DNA of 64,000 nt, from positions 868,001 through 932,000 of the forward strand of contig CAZIYT010000001.1 of the NCBI GenBank assembly GCA_964543545.1, in the 5' to 3' direction. Made by a program: the position numbers and the translations under genes. Every line of letters begins with the position of its first letter. The stretch's first letter is position 1. Below, piece after piece: positions 35,486 to 43,697 of the stretch. The stretch comes from UBA4416 sp964543545. Lineage in GTDB: Bacteria; Bacteroidota; Bacteroidia; B-17B0; Aurantibacillaceae. Below the pieces are notes generated by a model that made no database searches, had not been told where the DNA came from, and saw nothing but the letters and a program-made list of their open reading frames with translations.

Positions 35486-36157
35486 TCAGGCAGTGGTTTT
35501 CGCCATCGCCATAATATCGCTCACTTCCATGTTCTTTTTGGAATAGCCGTGCATTGCCACATGGATCATCGCCAAAGCGACTTCTTTGATGGTGCAGGCT
35601 GCTTTTGGGAACAAGGCTTTGATGACAGGATAAAGCCAGCCTACGTATTTGTAGGCAGACAGTACGCGCTTCTGTCCCTGTGTGGGTTTCATCATCCCCG
35701 GCCGGAAATTGTAAGTTGCCCGGAAAGGCAGCTTCGCCAGGTCGTTCTCCGTTTTACCTTTCACGCGTGCCCACATGCTGCGGCCTTTCTCCGTACTGTC
35801 GGTATTGGCACCGGATACATAACAGAAGGTCACTTCCGGGCTGGCCTCGCTGAGCGTTTTGGCAAAGCCAAGCGTAAGCGTATAGGTAAGCGCATAATAC
35901 TCATCTTCCTTCATGCCTACGGATGATACGCCGAGGCAGAAAAAGCAGGCGTTATAGCCTTTGAGCTGTTCTTTGATGGGCTCCGCATTCGAAAAATCCT
36001 GGTGGATGACCTCTTTCACCTTAGGATGTGAAACGCCGGAAGGCTTGCGGGTCACAATGAGAATGCTTTCTACCAGCGGGTTTTCCATGCATTCGAAAAG
36101 AACGCCTTCGCCTACCATGCCGGTAGCGCCTGTAACAATAACATGTAATTTTTTCAT
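35486..36157 (-). CDS. NAD(P)-binding epimerase-like protein (atypical SDR)
   Basis: The 223-residue protein begins with a Rossmann motif (VIVTGATGMVGEGVLFECM) and follows the NmrA/HTATIP2-like atypical SDR pattern: SILIVTRKPS, NACFFCLGVSSVGMKEDEYY, FCYVSGANTDS and an FRPGMMKPTQG segment. The canonical YxxxK active site is replaced: a Ser in VSGAN is present but the Tyr-Lys pair is not in the usual place, so it may be a redox sensor or an oxidoreductase without epimerase activity. It is convergent with the cupin gene. Confidence 0.85.
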   Translation of the reverse strand: MKKLHVIVTGATGMVGEGVLFECMENPLVESILIVTRKPSGVSHPKVKEVIHQDFSNAEPIKEQLKGYNACFFCLGVSSVGMKEDEYYALTYTLTLGFAKTLSEASPEVTFCYVSGANTDSTEKGRSMWARVKGKTENDLAKLPFRATYNFRPGMMKPTQGQKRVLSAYKYVGWLYPVIKALFPKAACTIKEVALAMIHVAMHGYSKKNMEVSDIMAMAKTTA

Positions 36158-36293
36158 GACTATTTTAAATTGTCCCGCTGTACCGATAGCTATCGCTGAT
36201 GGCGGAGGTTCGGATATCTTATTAAAGGTATAAAATTTAGATGGATCGTAACGCTATTTTTCTGCCTTATCTGCGCGATCAGCGGGAAACAAA

Positions 36294-36935
36294 TTATTTT
36301 TTCCTCACCACCATCAAGCCATCCCTAATTGGCAAAAGGATGTTCTCCACCCGCGCATCATTCTGCACAAATTTGTTGAACTCATGAAGCGCAAGCGTTT
36401 CACGGTCCATCGCACTTTCCGGCATGGTAATCTTCCCGCTCCAGAGCACGTTATCGGCAATGATGAGTCCGCCCGGCTTGAGCTTGTCGATCACGAGGCG
36501 AAAGTAATTCAGGTAATTTTTTTTATCGGCGTCAATAAACACCAGGTCTATGGCGCTGCTGATGCCCGGAATGTAATCTTTGGCATCAGCCAGCACCAGC
36601 TCTATCTGAGAGGCATATTCCGTTTGTTGAATGAAGGATTTCGCAAAGGCGGAGGTTTCCTCGTTCACATCGATGCTGATGAGTTTCCCGTGCTTAGCTA
36701 AGCCCTCCGCCAGGCAGAGCGCCGAATAGCCGGTATAAGTGCCGATCTCCACAATGAGCTCAGGTCGTTGCAATTTGCTGATGAAGCTTAAAAAGCGTCC
36801 CTGCAAATGCCCGCTGAGCATGCGGGGCGATACTACTTTCAGATGTGTGTCGCGGTTCAGTTTTTTAAGGACCTCCGATTCTTCGCTGCTGTGTGTTTCG
36901 CAATAGAGGCTGAGTTCAGGGCTAATGAATTCCAT
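36294..36935 (-). CDS. Class I SAM-dependent O-methyltransferase
   Basis: The 213-residue protein matches the Methyltransf_3 (catechol O-methyltransferase-like) family: LIVEIGTYTGYSALCLAEGL is motif I, LISIDVNEETSAFAKSFI holds the acidic residue after strand 2, LVFIDADKKNYLNYFRLV binds the metal and LKPGGLIIADNVLWSGKI gives the second metal-binding Asp-Asn. Substrates of bacterial members are often catechol-like compounds or are unknown. It precedes rnhB by 30 bp on the same strand, in the order methyltransferase downstream of rnhB. Confidence 0.92.
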   Translation of the reverse strand: MEFISPELSLYCETHSSEESEVLKKLNRDTHLKVVSPRMLSGHLQGRFLSFISKLQRPELIVEIGTYTGYSALCLAEGLAKHGKLISIDVNEETSAFAKSFIQQTEYASQIELVLADAKDYIPGISSAIDLVFIDADKKNYLNYFRLVIDKLKPGGLIIADNVLWSGKITMPESAMDRETLALHEFNKFVQNDARVENILLPIRDGLMVVRKK

Positions 36936-36965
36936 GTGTTTTTGTAATTAGAAAAAATAAATAGC

Positions 36966-37577
36966 TTACTCTTCAATGGTGAGCTCCATTTCCAGCTGGC
37001 TTGGCAGCAGCTGAAAAGTCATACGGTGCAGGGGCGTTGTGGCATGGACCCTGATTGCCTCCCGGTGCTGCCTGGTAGGATAACCCATGTTGTTTTCCCA
37101 GCCGTAATGCGGATGGGCTTTGGCAGCCTCCTTCATAAAATCGTCGCGGTAGGTCTTGGCTAAAATGCTGGCTGCCGCAATGCTGAGGTATTTGCCATCG
37201 CCCTGGATAATACAGTGATGCGGTTTTTGCTTGTAAGGCGTAAAGCGGTTACCGTCGATGAGCAAAAGCTCAGGCTCCTGCGAGAGCTGATCGATGGCGC
37301 GGTGCATGGCGAGGAAGGAAGCCTTTAAAATATTGATCTCGTCGATCTCTACATTGCTCACCACACCTACCGCCCAGGCGACTGCTTTCGCTTCGATCTC
37401 GGGCCGGAGCTCGTAGCGGTCTTTATCCGTTAATTTTTTGCTATCGTCGAGCCATTTGTTCCTGTACTTTTTGGGCAGGATCACCGAAGCCGCATACACA
37501 GGGCCGGCCAGGCAGCCGCGCCCGGCTTCATCGCAGCCGGCTTCTATCAGGGTTTTATCGAAATAGGACTTTAGCAT
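36966..37577 (-). CDS. rnhB: Ribonuclease HII
   Basis: RNase HII nicks RNA-DNA hybrids and removes single ribonucleotides misincorporated in DNA. The 203 residues hold the catalytic acidic residues in GCDEAGRGCLAGPVYAA (near 14-30), the Asp of LLIDGNRF (near 105) and the Asp of TYRDDFM (near 142). Length is typical. It is upstream of the O-methyltransferase gene in the same direction. Confidence 0.96.
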   Translation of the reverse strand: MLKSYFDKTLIEAGCDEAGRGCLAGPVYAASVILPKKYRNKWLDDSKKLTDKDRYELRPEIEAKAVAWAVGVVSNVEIDEINILKASFLAMHRAIDQLSQEPELLLIDGNRFTPYKQKPHHCIIQGDGKYLSIAAASILAKTYRDDFMKEAAKAHPHYGWENNMGYPTRQHREAIRVHATTPLHRMTFQLLPSQLEMELTIEE

Positions 37578-37587
37578 CGTTGTATTT

Positions 37588-37669
37588 CGTCATGGCAAGC
37601 GAAACGACGTGTAGCGAAGCAATCTTAAATTCTGAACAGATGGCTTCATTGTTCCTCCTCGCAATGACG
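37588..37669. repeat. Inverted CGTCAT-type interspersed repeat
   Basis: CGTCATGGCAAGCG at the left end and CTCGCAATGACG at the right end are imperfect inverted arms, with GAAGCAATCTT and AGATGGCTTCATTG facing each other inside. This is the common CGTCATTGCGAGG / GAAGCAATC interspersed repeat of many bacterial genomes; it separates rnhB from the peroxiredoxin gene. Confidence 0.75.
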
Positions 37670-37680
37670 GTTACGGTTAA

Positions 37681-38148
37681 TTAAATCTTTTCCAAAGTTG
37701 CTTTGATCTTGTCGAAATCAGGCTGCTTGCCGGCATCTTCAAGGATCTCCGCATATTGAATAATGCCGTTTTTGTCGATCACGAAAGCCGAGCGCTTGGT
37801 AACACCCACCATCCCGAAGCCGAAGGTTTCATACAAGGAATCGTAGGCCTTGGCCGTGGTTTTATTGAAGTCTGACAGCAGGTCGAAATTATAATTTTGC
37901 TCCTGTTTGAATTTTCCGAGGCTGAACAGGGAATCGATAGAAATGCCTACTACTTCAGCATTTAAGGAAGTGTACACGTTGTAGTTGTCTCTCACGCTGC
38001 ACAATTCAGCCGTACATACGCCGGTAAAGGCGAGCGGAAAGAACAGGATCACGAGGTTTTTACCTTTAAAATCGGATAAGGAAATTTCTTTTTTTTCGGT
38101 GTTGAATAATTTGAAATCCGGAGCGGGTTGTCCTACTGCTATGGCCAT
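37681..38148 (-). CDS. Peroxiredoxin (AhpE/redoxin type)
   Basis: From ATG 38148 the product has 155 residues. The peroxidatic Cys45 sits in PLAFTGVCTAELCSVRDN, the TxxC motif; Cys50 nearby could be a resolving cysteine. The N terminus MAIAVGQPAPDFKLFNTEKK is typical of AhpC/TSA-family proteins, and the C terminus carries the FGMVGVTKRSAFVIDKNG segment. It reduces hydroperoxides with thiol donors. The 24-residue upstream extension is rejected. It is divergent from a second peroxiredoxin gene, so the two share one intergenic region and perhaps regulation. Confidence 0.92.
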   Translation of the reverse strand: MAIAVGQPAPDFKLFNTEKKEISLSDFKGKNLVILFFPLAFTGVCTAELCSVRDNYNVYTSLNAEVVGISIDSLFSLGKFKQEQNYNFDLLSDFNKTTAKAYDSLYETFGFGMVGVTKRSAFVIDKNGIIQYAEILEDAGKQPDFDKIKATLEKI

Positions 38149-38255
38149 AAAGTCTGTGTTTTGGTTAGAAAACACAAAATTAAAGGATAAACATTTCAAA
38201 AACCCGCAAAATTCTAACACATTATGAACTTTTTTAATTTCCAGGCGTTAGCAGG

Positions 38256-38285
38256 TTGATATAACCCAATTAAATCATAATTTTG
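38256..38285 (+). promoter_or_regulatory. Promoter of the 2-Cys peroxiredoxin gene
   Basis: TTG at 38256-38258 and TAATTTTG at 38278-38285 are separated by 19 nt: a full match to the Bacteroidota -33/-7 promoter. The start codon lies 37 nt downstream. Confidence 0.75.
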
Positions 38286-38321
38286 CACTCGCAATTTATA
38301 AACTCATAAACACCAATCATA

Positions 38322-38951
38322 ATGGCATTAGTAGGAAAAAAAGCGCCTTCATTCAAGGCAGCAGCCGTAATTAACGGCGAAGAGATCGTTGAAGACTTCT
38401 CTTTAGATCAGTATTTAGGAAAAAAACACGTGGTATTTTTCTTTTACCCGAAAGATTTCACTTTCGTGTGCCCGACAGAATTACACGCTTTCCAGGAGAA
38501 ACTGGGAGAGTTTGAAAAACGCGGTTGCGCCGTAGTAGGCTGCAGCACCGATACAGAGCAGAGCCACTGGGGCTGGTTGCAGCTGGATAAAAACAATGGC
38601 GGCATCAAAGGGATTACCTACCCGATTGTAGCCGACACGACTAAAATCATCTCTATCAATTTCGACACTTTATCCGGAGATTATGATGTGGATGATAAAG
38701 GCAACCTGATCGCTACCGGTGAAATGATCGCTTTCCGTGGCTTGTTCCTGATCGACAAAGAAGGTGTGGTTCGTCACCAGCTGATCAACGATCTTCCTTT
38801 GGGACGTAACGTGGAAGAGGCACTGCGCATGGTCGATGCTTTACAATATTTCGAAACAAAAGGCGAAGTTTGTCCTGCCAACTGGAGCAAAGGCAAAGAA
38901 GGTATGAAAGCAGACCACAAAGGTGTTGCTGAATACTTAACAAAAAACTAA
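38322..38951 (+). CDS. ahpC: 2-Cys peroxiredoxin (AhpC type)
   Basis: The 209-residue protein has the peroxidatic Cys50 in FYPKDFTFVCPTEL and the resolving cysteine near residue 184 in GEVCPANWSKG, typical of AhpC/TSA 2-Cys peroxiredoxins. It reduces hydrogen peroxide and organic hydroperoxides in the cytoplasm. Codon use is strongly biased and a canonical promoter and a strong terminator bracket the gene, all pointing to high expression. No ahpF is adjacent, so thioredoxin is the likely reductant. Confidence 0.94.
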   Translation: MALVGKKAPSFKAAAVINGEEIVEDFSLDQYLGKKHVVFFFYPKDFTFVCPTELHAFQEKLGEFEKRGCAVVGCSTDTEQSHWGWLQLDKNNGGIKGITYPIVADTTKIISINFDTLSGDYDVDDKGNLIATGEMIAFRGLFLIDKEGVVRHQLINDLPLGRNVEEALRMVDALQYFETKGEVCPANWSKGKEGMKADHKGVAEYLTKN

Positions 38952-38977
38952 TCTGTTAGATTGTATATTATTTCTGG

Positions 38978-39008
38978 AAAAGAGCGTCTGAAAGGGCGCT
39001 CTTTTTTT
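38978..39008 (+). terminator. Terminator of ahpC
   Basis: Stem AAAAGAGCG / CGCTCTTTT with loop TCTGAAAGGG, followed by a T-run to 39008. Confidence 0.92.
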
Positions 39009-39010
39009 GT

Positions 39011-39051
39011 GCCCATACCTGGAAGGTCTTTAAGACCTTCCAGGTATGGGC
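39011..39051. repeat. 41-bp perfect palindrome, CTGGAAGGTCTT family, copy 2
   Basis: Two 20-bp arms (left arm GCCCATACCTGGAAGGTCTT) are exact inverted copies around a single central T. It follows the ahpC terminator and is related to 25501-25543: the inner TACCTGGAAG-type core is conserved while the outer bases differ but still pair. Confidence 0.92.
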
Positions 39052-39059
39052 TTCCGGAT

Positions 39060-39398
39060 TTAATTTTTCAGTCCGGGCAGGAAAACATCAAATACCAGAT
39101 ACGCCAAAAGCGCCACGATTCCCCATATAATATACTCAAGAGTCCTGTGTCTTGTTGCCGTGTCGCCCGCCTCTATTGGATTATAGGCTTTGTTTTGCTT
39201 GACGATAATGACCCCATCTTTTAATTCGGTTACAAAAGGATTGAACTTTACGATGAGTTTTGCCAGTTTCTTTTGCTCTGACAAGGAAATGTTCTGGTAG
39301 CCCAAACTAATGGCTGCTTCTTTGATCGAGAAAGAACCGGATTTCCGGACATTTTTTCTCGTTAATTCAATGATATCTTCTTGTATCTGAGTATTCAT
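39060..39398 (-). CDS. Hypothetical protein with a C-terminal membrane helix
   Basis: The 112 residues comprise a helical N-terminal part (IIELTRKNVRKSGSFSIKEAAISLGYQNI), possibly a small winged-helix-like domain, and one membrane helix near 88-108 (YIIWGIVALLAYLVFDVFLP) with the C terminus outside or periplasmic. A tail-anchored orientation is likely. It is the last gene on the minus strand after the cysC unit, 15 bp away. Family not recognised. Confidence 0.7.
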   Translation of the reverse strand: MNTQIQEDIIELTRKNVRKSGSFSIKEAAISLGYQNISLSEQKKLAKLIVKFNPFVTELKDGVIIVKQNKAYNPIEAGDTATRHRTLEYIIWGIVALLAYLVFDVFLPGLKN

Positions 39399-39413
39399 TC
39401 AACCACTCTAAGT

Positions 39414-40652
39414 TTATTCCTCCTTAAACGGATTCCTCGGGATCCATTCCGTAGGCTGCAGGAATTGCATAAAAGGTTTCAGGATAAGCTTGGAAACCGT
39501 GTTCTGTGGCTTGATGTAGCAGATGAGCTCGTGGGCTTTGGCGCCAACGGTCGTTTTGATCTCGGAAGCAGTCCGTCCTAAATTGATGCTTGCTTTTTTG
39601 GTGGCAATGGCCTCTTCGATATAGCTGTACAGGATATTCTGGTACAGCTCGTATTCCTTATTGATGGCATAATCGAAGCCGATGTAATGCGCCTCGATCT
39701 CTGTTGGCAGGTAGAAGCCGCTGGCAAAGGAAACCATGGTGTCTCCCAGGTACCAGGCATCTACGTAAAACAGCTTCGCTTCCGCTTTCACCACATCCGA
39801 AAAATAATTTTTCGATAAATGAGCCAGCTTAAATTTGGCTTGCCTGAAGACATGCATGTACAGATCATACAAGGTATCATTGTAAGTCATGACCTCTTCG
39901 GGCGTTAATCTTTTTTTGTGGAGTGTGGCGCCTGCTTTTAAAATGCCTTTGGCGCGGTTGCGGTATTTTTTGGAAAAGCAGTTGATATAGTCTGTGAGGC
40001 TGCCGATGCCTTCAGGCAGATCGATGATCATATTCGGCTCCACGTTGAAGTGGATGAACTTGGTACAATACCAGCAATCCTTATCGCCGAAGCCCTCTTC
40101 GTAAAAGTCCTTTACCAAAATGGCGGAGATCTTGCCCCGCAGCTTTTCCTCGCGGGCCACCGTGTCGATCACGCCTTCCAGTAATTTGAATTTGATTTTC
40201 CGGCTGTTGATGTCCAGGTAAAATCCATGCTCGCCGCTGATGAAGTTATTGCCGCAGGTCACCAGGCGCATGATGGTTTCGTCTTCGCTGTGCTGGATGT
40301 ATTTCTTAAACACGGAAGCGCGCTTGCTTTGCAGCTCACTGATCTGGTGGGCAATGAGCTCTCCGAATAAAGAAGCCGAAAAATCGTTGATCTGGAAATA
40401 GACCACGCCCATCGGCTTCTGATGATTATAGACAATCACATAACGAAACCGGAAATTTTCGGTTCGTTGCTGGTGAATGATGTTGAGGTAGGAAAAAGAA
40501 AGAAAGGTGTTATGATCTTTGATGGCCGCGTCCCAGTCATCCTTCGGGATGAGGTCCATATCCTCGAAGCAGGAGAAGGTATAATTGCCGAACAGTTTTC
40601 TGTGCGGCTTGAGTTTGTTTTTCTGAATGATCTTATCGCAGATAGCAAACAT
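39414..40652 (-). CDS. GNAT/FemAB-like acyltransferase fold protein
   Basis: The ATG at 40652 gives 412 residues. Two GNAT-like halves are suggested: the N-terminal part (TFLSFSYLNIIHQQ, FRYVIVYNHQKPMGVVYFQI) and the C-terminal part (DAWYLGDTMVSFASGFYLP, HYIGFDYAINKEYELYQNIL, SINLGRTASEIKTTVGA), which resembles peptidoglycan-bridge FemAB-type or Acetyltransf_6 proteins. There is no signal peptide, so it acts in the cytoplasm. Its start overlaps the cysC stop as TGATG, which strongly couples it to APS kinase. A role in making a sulfated metabolite is an inference from that coupling. Confidence 0.75.
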   Translation of the reverse strand: MFAICDKIIQKNKLKPHRKLFGNYTFSCFEDMDLIPKDDWDAAIKDHNTFLSFSYLNIIHQQRTENFRFRYVIVYNHQKPMGVVYFQINDFSASLFGELIAHQISELQSKRASVFKKYIQHSEDETIMRLVTCGNNFISGEHGFYLDINSRKIKFKLLEGVIDTVAREEKLRGKISAILVKDFYEEGFGDKDCWYCTKFIHFNVEPNMIIDLPEGIGSLTDYINCFSKKYRNRAKGILKAGATLHKKRLTPEEVMTYNDTLYDLYMHVFRQAKFKLAHLSKNYFSDVVKAEAKLFYVDAWYLGDTMVSFASGFYLPTEIEAHYIGFDYAINKEYELYQNILYSYIEEAIATKKASINLGRTASEIKTTVGAKAHELICYIKPQNTVSKLILKPFMQFLQPTEWIPRNPFKEE

Positions 40653-41254
40653 CAGATTTTGATTAAAGGAAAAACATGGTCGAACATGATCTGAAGACTT
40701 TCTTCCACGCGCTGTCCTTCCGTGTTGATGGTATACTGAGCGTCCAGTGGCTCTTCGAAAGGATTGGACACGCCGGTAAATTCTTTGATCTGCCCGGCCC
40801 TCGCTTTGGCATAATGGCCTTTCACGTCGCGCTTTTCGCACACGTCGAGTGGTGTGGCAATGTGGTACAGGATAAAACGCTGTTCGCTTAGAATGCCGGC
40901 TGCCAGGTCTCTCAGCGCATTGGTCGGGGTGATGAGGCTACAGATCACCACCACACCGCAATTGGCCAGCTGCTTTGCCAGTTCGGCCGTGCGGCGTACA
41001 TTTTCCGTGCGGGCCTCATTGCTGAAGCCGAGGTCTTTGGTAATGCCCTGGCGCAGCATATCGCCATCCAGAACGGCAGTAAGAATACCGGAGTCGAAGA
41101 GCTTTTTTTCCATGCCGTAAGCAAGGGTTGTTTTGCCCGAACCCGAATAGCCTGTCATCCAGATGACTAGTCCTTTCTGTGAAAGCATACGCTCTTTATC
41201 GTCAGAGCTTACCTGTTGGTTCTGACCTGAAAATATATTGCGGGAGTCGCCCAA
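40652..41254 (-). CDS. cysC: Adenylylsulfate kinase (APS kinase)
   Basis: CysC phosphorylates adenosine 5'-phosphosulfate to PAPS with ATP. The 200-residue protein holds the Walker A motif GYSGSGKTTLA (near 36-46), LDGDMLRQGITKDLGFS (near 62-78), the CSLITP segment near 105 and YAKARAGQIKEFTGVSNPFEEP near 145-166. No cysD, cysN, cysH or cysQ gene is nearby, so it may supply PAPS for a sulfotransferase rather than for sulfate assimilation. It is coupled by a TGATG overlap to the acyltransferase-like gene. Confidence 0.95.
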   Translation of the reverse strand: MGDSRNIFSGQNQQVSSDDKERMLSQKGLVIWMTGYSGSGKTTLAYGMEKKLFDSGILTAVLDGDMLRQGITKDLGFSNEARTENVRRTAELAKQLANCGVVVICSLITPTNALRDLAAGILSEQRFILYHIATPLDVCEKRDVKGHYAKARAGQIKEFTGVSNPFEEPLDAQYTINTEGQRVEESLQIMFDHVFPLIKI

Positions 41255-41334
41255 AGAAACAGAAATTTAAGAGTTAAAAATACAATTAATTATAGTATTT
41301 TTGGTTGAATAATCGGGAATTAATTAATATTAAC

Positions 41335-42237
41335 ATGGCATACGATTTTAGAAGCAGCCCCACGGTTGACCAGGTCGGCATTGAAGAGCGGGTAGCCCGT
41401 TTCAATACACGAAGCATTAAAAAAGGAAGTAAGGTGCAGGCGCTGAAACTGGCGCTGAGCATGATCGACCTCACGACCCTGGAAGGCAAGGACACGGAAG
41501 GCAAAGTAAAGCAGATGTGCTACAAGGCCATGCATCCCCACGATGCGCTGCCCGATCTGCCGGCTACGGCGGCGGTGTGCGTCTATCCTACGATGGTGAA
41601 AACGGCCAGGGAAGCTCTAAAGGGCAGCAAGGTGAAAGTAGCCTCTGTATCCACGGCGTTCCCGAGCGGTAATTCCACCAGGGAGATCAAGCTCCTGGAT
41701 ACGAAGTTCGCTCTGGAGAATGGTGCCGACGAGATCGACATGGTCATCAGCCGTGGCGAGTTCCTGAAAGGAAACGACAGCTTTGTATTTGATGAGATAG
41801 CGGCGATTAAAGAGCTTTGTAAGAAATATGAGGCGCGCCTGAAAGTGATTTTCGAAACCGGCGAGATTTCCACGCTCGATAATGTGCGCCGCGCGAGCGA
41901 CATCGCCATTTATGCCGGTGCGGATTTTATCAAGACTTCGACAGGAAAGATCGGCGTGGCGGCAACAATGCCCGTCACGCTGGTGATGCTGGATGCCATT
42001 AAGGATTACTATTTCAAAACCGGGATCATGATAGGCATGAAGCCTGCAGGCGGCATCAGCACTGCGAAAAGCGCCATTCAATACCTGGTGATGCTGCATG
42101 AAACCTTAGGCAATGCCTGGCTCGACAACAAATGGTTCCGCTTCGGCGCGAGCTCCCTGGCAAATGATCTGATCTTACAATTGGAGAAAGAAGCAAGGGG
42201 CGTGTATTTCAGTAAGGATTATATTTCGATAGACTAA
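41335..42237 (+). CDS. deoC: Deoxyribose-phosphate aldolase
   Basis: DeoC cleaves 2-deoxyribose 5-phosphate into acetaldehyde and glyceraldehyde 3-phosphate. The 300 residues carry the TIM-barrel signatures: ALSMIDLTTLEG near 45-56, AAVCVYPTMVKTA near 82-94, LENGADEIDMVISRGEFL near 130-147, LKVIFETGEI near 175, ADFIKTSTGKIG near 205-216 with the Schiff-base lysine, and GMKPAGGIST near 237. Start ATG 41335 was chosen over the longer frame starting with TTG at 41305. The acetaldehyde product matches the aldehyde dehydrogenase gene further downstream, but two lipoprotein genes lie between. Confidence 0.96.
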   Translation: MAYDFRSSPTVDQVGIEERVARFNTRSIKKGSKVQALKLALSMIDLTTLEGKDTEGKVKQMCYKAMHPHDALPDLPATAAVCVYPTMVKTAREALKGSKVKVASVSTAFPSGNSTREIKLLDTKFALENGADEIDMVISRGEFLKGNDSFVFDEIAAIKELCKKYEARLKVIFETGEISTLDNVRRASDIAIYAGADFIKTSTGKIGVAATMPVTLVMLDAIKDYYFKTGIMIGMKPAGGISTAKSAIQYLVMLHETLGNAWLDNKWFRFGASSLANDLILQLEKEARGVYFSKDYISID

Positions 42238-42242
42238 AATTT

Positions 42243-42941
42243 ATGAAGTATTTTATAATAGCAGTTTTTATAGTATCGTTTGTGGCATGCAAAAAAACGG
42301 AAAAACTGAAGCCGGAAGTATTGCCGGATACCTACGTTGATCCCTCCTATATCGGGAGAATGGAAAGCCATTTAAATATAGGAGTTGGTAGTAATGGCCC
42401 GGTCGACAGTACATTTCGGTTCAACTCGGCATTATGGGAAAATGGCGCTAATGCTCCTGTTGTAGGCTTCAAAAAAGTTATTTATAACGGGTATGTAGCA
42501 AATACAATCGATCAGGGAGTCAGATTTCTCGACTTTGCGAACCACTCCAATTGGAATCTTCAATCCAGTTACATCGGAAATTTTACACATACCGATAATT
42601 CGCCAACACCATTGATCGGAAATGTAACAGGCCTGGTGCCACCAACCTTTTCCGGTGGTGAGCTTAACCTCGATCTTCAAAACATTTCTAATGCTGACCA
42701 GATCCTCGTGACGGCCTTCGACGACGGGATGAATATTTTGGGTTCTTCTCAGACCTTTATGGTAGAAGGAAGACAGAATCTCTCGCTTGCTTTTACGGCA
42801 AATGTTCTTTATCTGCCACTCAATACAGATATCAGGATCACGGTTAGTTTATGGAAATTCAATAAACTAAAAGGAAATAATTACGAAATTGATTTCGGTA
42901 AGGTCACCAATTATATTTATAGAACTAAGAAAACAAGTTAA
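42243..42941 (+). CDS. Lipoprotein of unknown function, paralogue A
   Basis: The 232-residue protein has a lipoprotein signal (MKYFIIAVFIVSFVAC, then KKTEKLKPE). The mature part is beta-strand-rich with many Asn and Ser residues; a membrane-facing or cell-surface beta-sandwich is likely. Its start is 5 bp after deoC and its stop 6 bp before the next lipoprotein gene, so it is in the deoC transcript. Base composition is clearly A+T-richer than deoC and ALDH. The segment YIGRMESHLNIGVGSNG aligns with YSGYIETKLFIEHRSGN of the next gene, so they are probably paralogues. Confidence 0.8.
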   Translation: MKYFIIAVFIVSFVACKKTEKLKPEVLPDTYVDPSYIGRMESHLNIGVGSNGPVDSTFRFNSALWENGANAPVVGFKKVIYNGYVANTIDQGVRFLDFANHSNWNLQSSYIGNFTHTDNSPTPLIGNVTGLVPPTFSGGELNLDLQNISNADQILVTAFDDGMNILGSSQTFMVEGRQNLSLAFTANVLYLPLNTDIRITVSLWKFNKLKGNNYEIDFGKVTNYIYRTKKTS

Positions 42942-42947
42942 AAACCA

Positions 42948-43661
42948 ATGAGATTATTTTTAAGTAGTATCGTTTTTTTACTATTGGCCACGGCTTGTAA
43001 AAAAGAAGTCGTACAACCGGATCCTATTTCCGGAAAAGTTATTACAAAGAAAAGTACCCCGATGTATTCAGGATATATCGAAACAAAGCTATTTATTGAG
43101 CACCGGTCAGGAAATGTCATGGACACATCGCTGTTTTCGTATATCAGTTTATTCGACGCCGTCATAGCCGATCCGACAAGCACTGTAAGCCTGAACGGAT
43201 ATGCATTTTCATCCGGAAATTCCGCATACAGCCTGAGCTTATCCTCTACAGACGTTGCCAACCCATTTTTATTTGAATTCCGTTCACTTAATTATTCGGG
43301 GATATTGGCGGGTGCAGGCAGTTTTACCATGACAGATAACAGGTCTTTGGCAACGTTTTCAAATAAAAATCTGGTTCCATTGAATTTTAGTAAATCCAAC
43401 GGGTATTCATTTACATTGAACAACGTGGCTTATAGCGATGCCATTGAGGCAAGGATAGGAGTGAACCAGGCTTATCGTAATATTTCCATTCAAAATCCTA
43501 AATTTAGGTTTTATGAATCGGAATTGTTGAACACCGCGGTAGGTTCTCAGACTGACCTCGAGATTACCCTGATTTCGCAAAGAGATACAGTGATTAATAA
43601 TAAGAATTTCTTCATGCAAAAAAATGTCTGCCATCGTTATGCGCTGACATTTACTAATTAA
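42948..43661 (+). CDS. Lipoprotein of unknown function, paralogue B
   Basis: The 237-residue product starts MRLFLSSIVFLLLATAC followed by KKEVVQPDP, a lipoprotein signal. It is similar in size and N-terminal layout to the preceding lipoprotein; the rest is beta-rich (SLSSTDVANPFLFEFRSLNY, SFTLNNVAYSDAIEARIG). No conserved family is recognised. Low G+C and many Asn, Ile and Lys codons resemble paralogue A and differ from the flanking deoC and ALDH genes, consistent with insertion of a lipoprotein pair between two catabolic genes. Confidence 0.8.
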   Translation: MRLFLSSIVFLLLATACKKEVVQPDPISGKVITKKSTPMYSGYIETKLFIEHRSGNVMDTSLFSYISLFDAVIADPTSTVSLNGYAFSSGNSAYSLSLSSTDVANPFLFEFRSLNYSGILAGAGSFTMTDNRSLATFSNKNLVPLNFSKSNGYSFTLNNVAYSDAIEARIGVNQAYRNISIQNPKFRFYESELLNTAVGSQTDLEITLISQRDTVINNKNFFMQKNVCHRYALTFTN

Positions 43662-43697
43662 GATTAGCGACCTCTTCGGCTAAATACACACACACTC

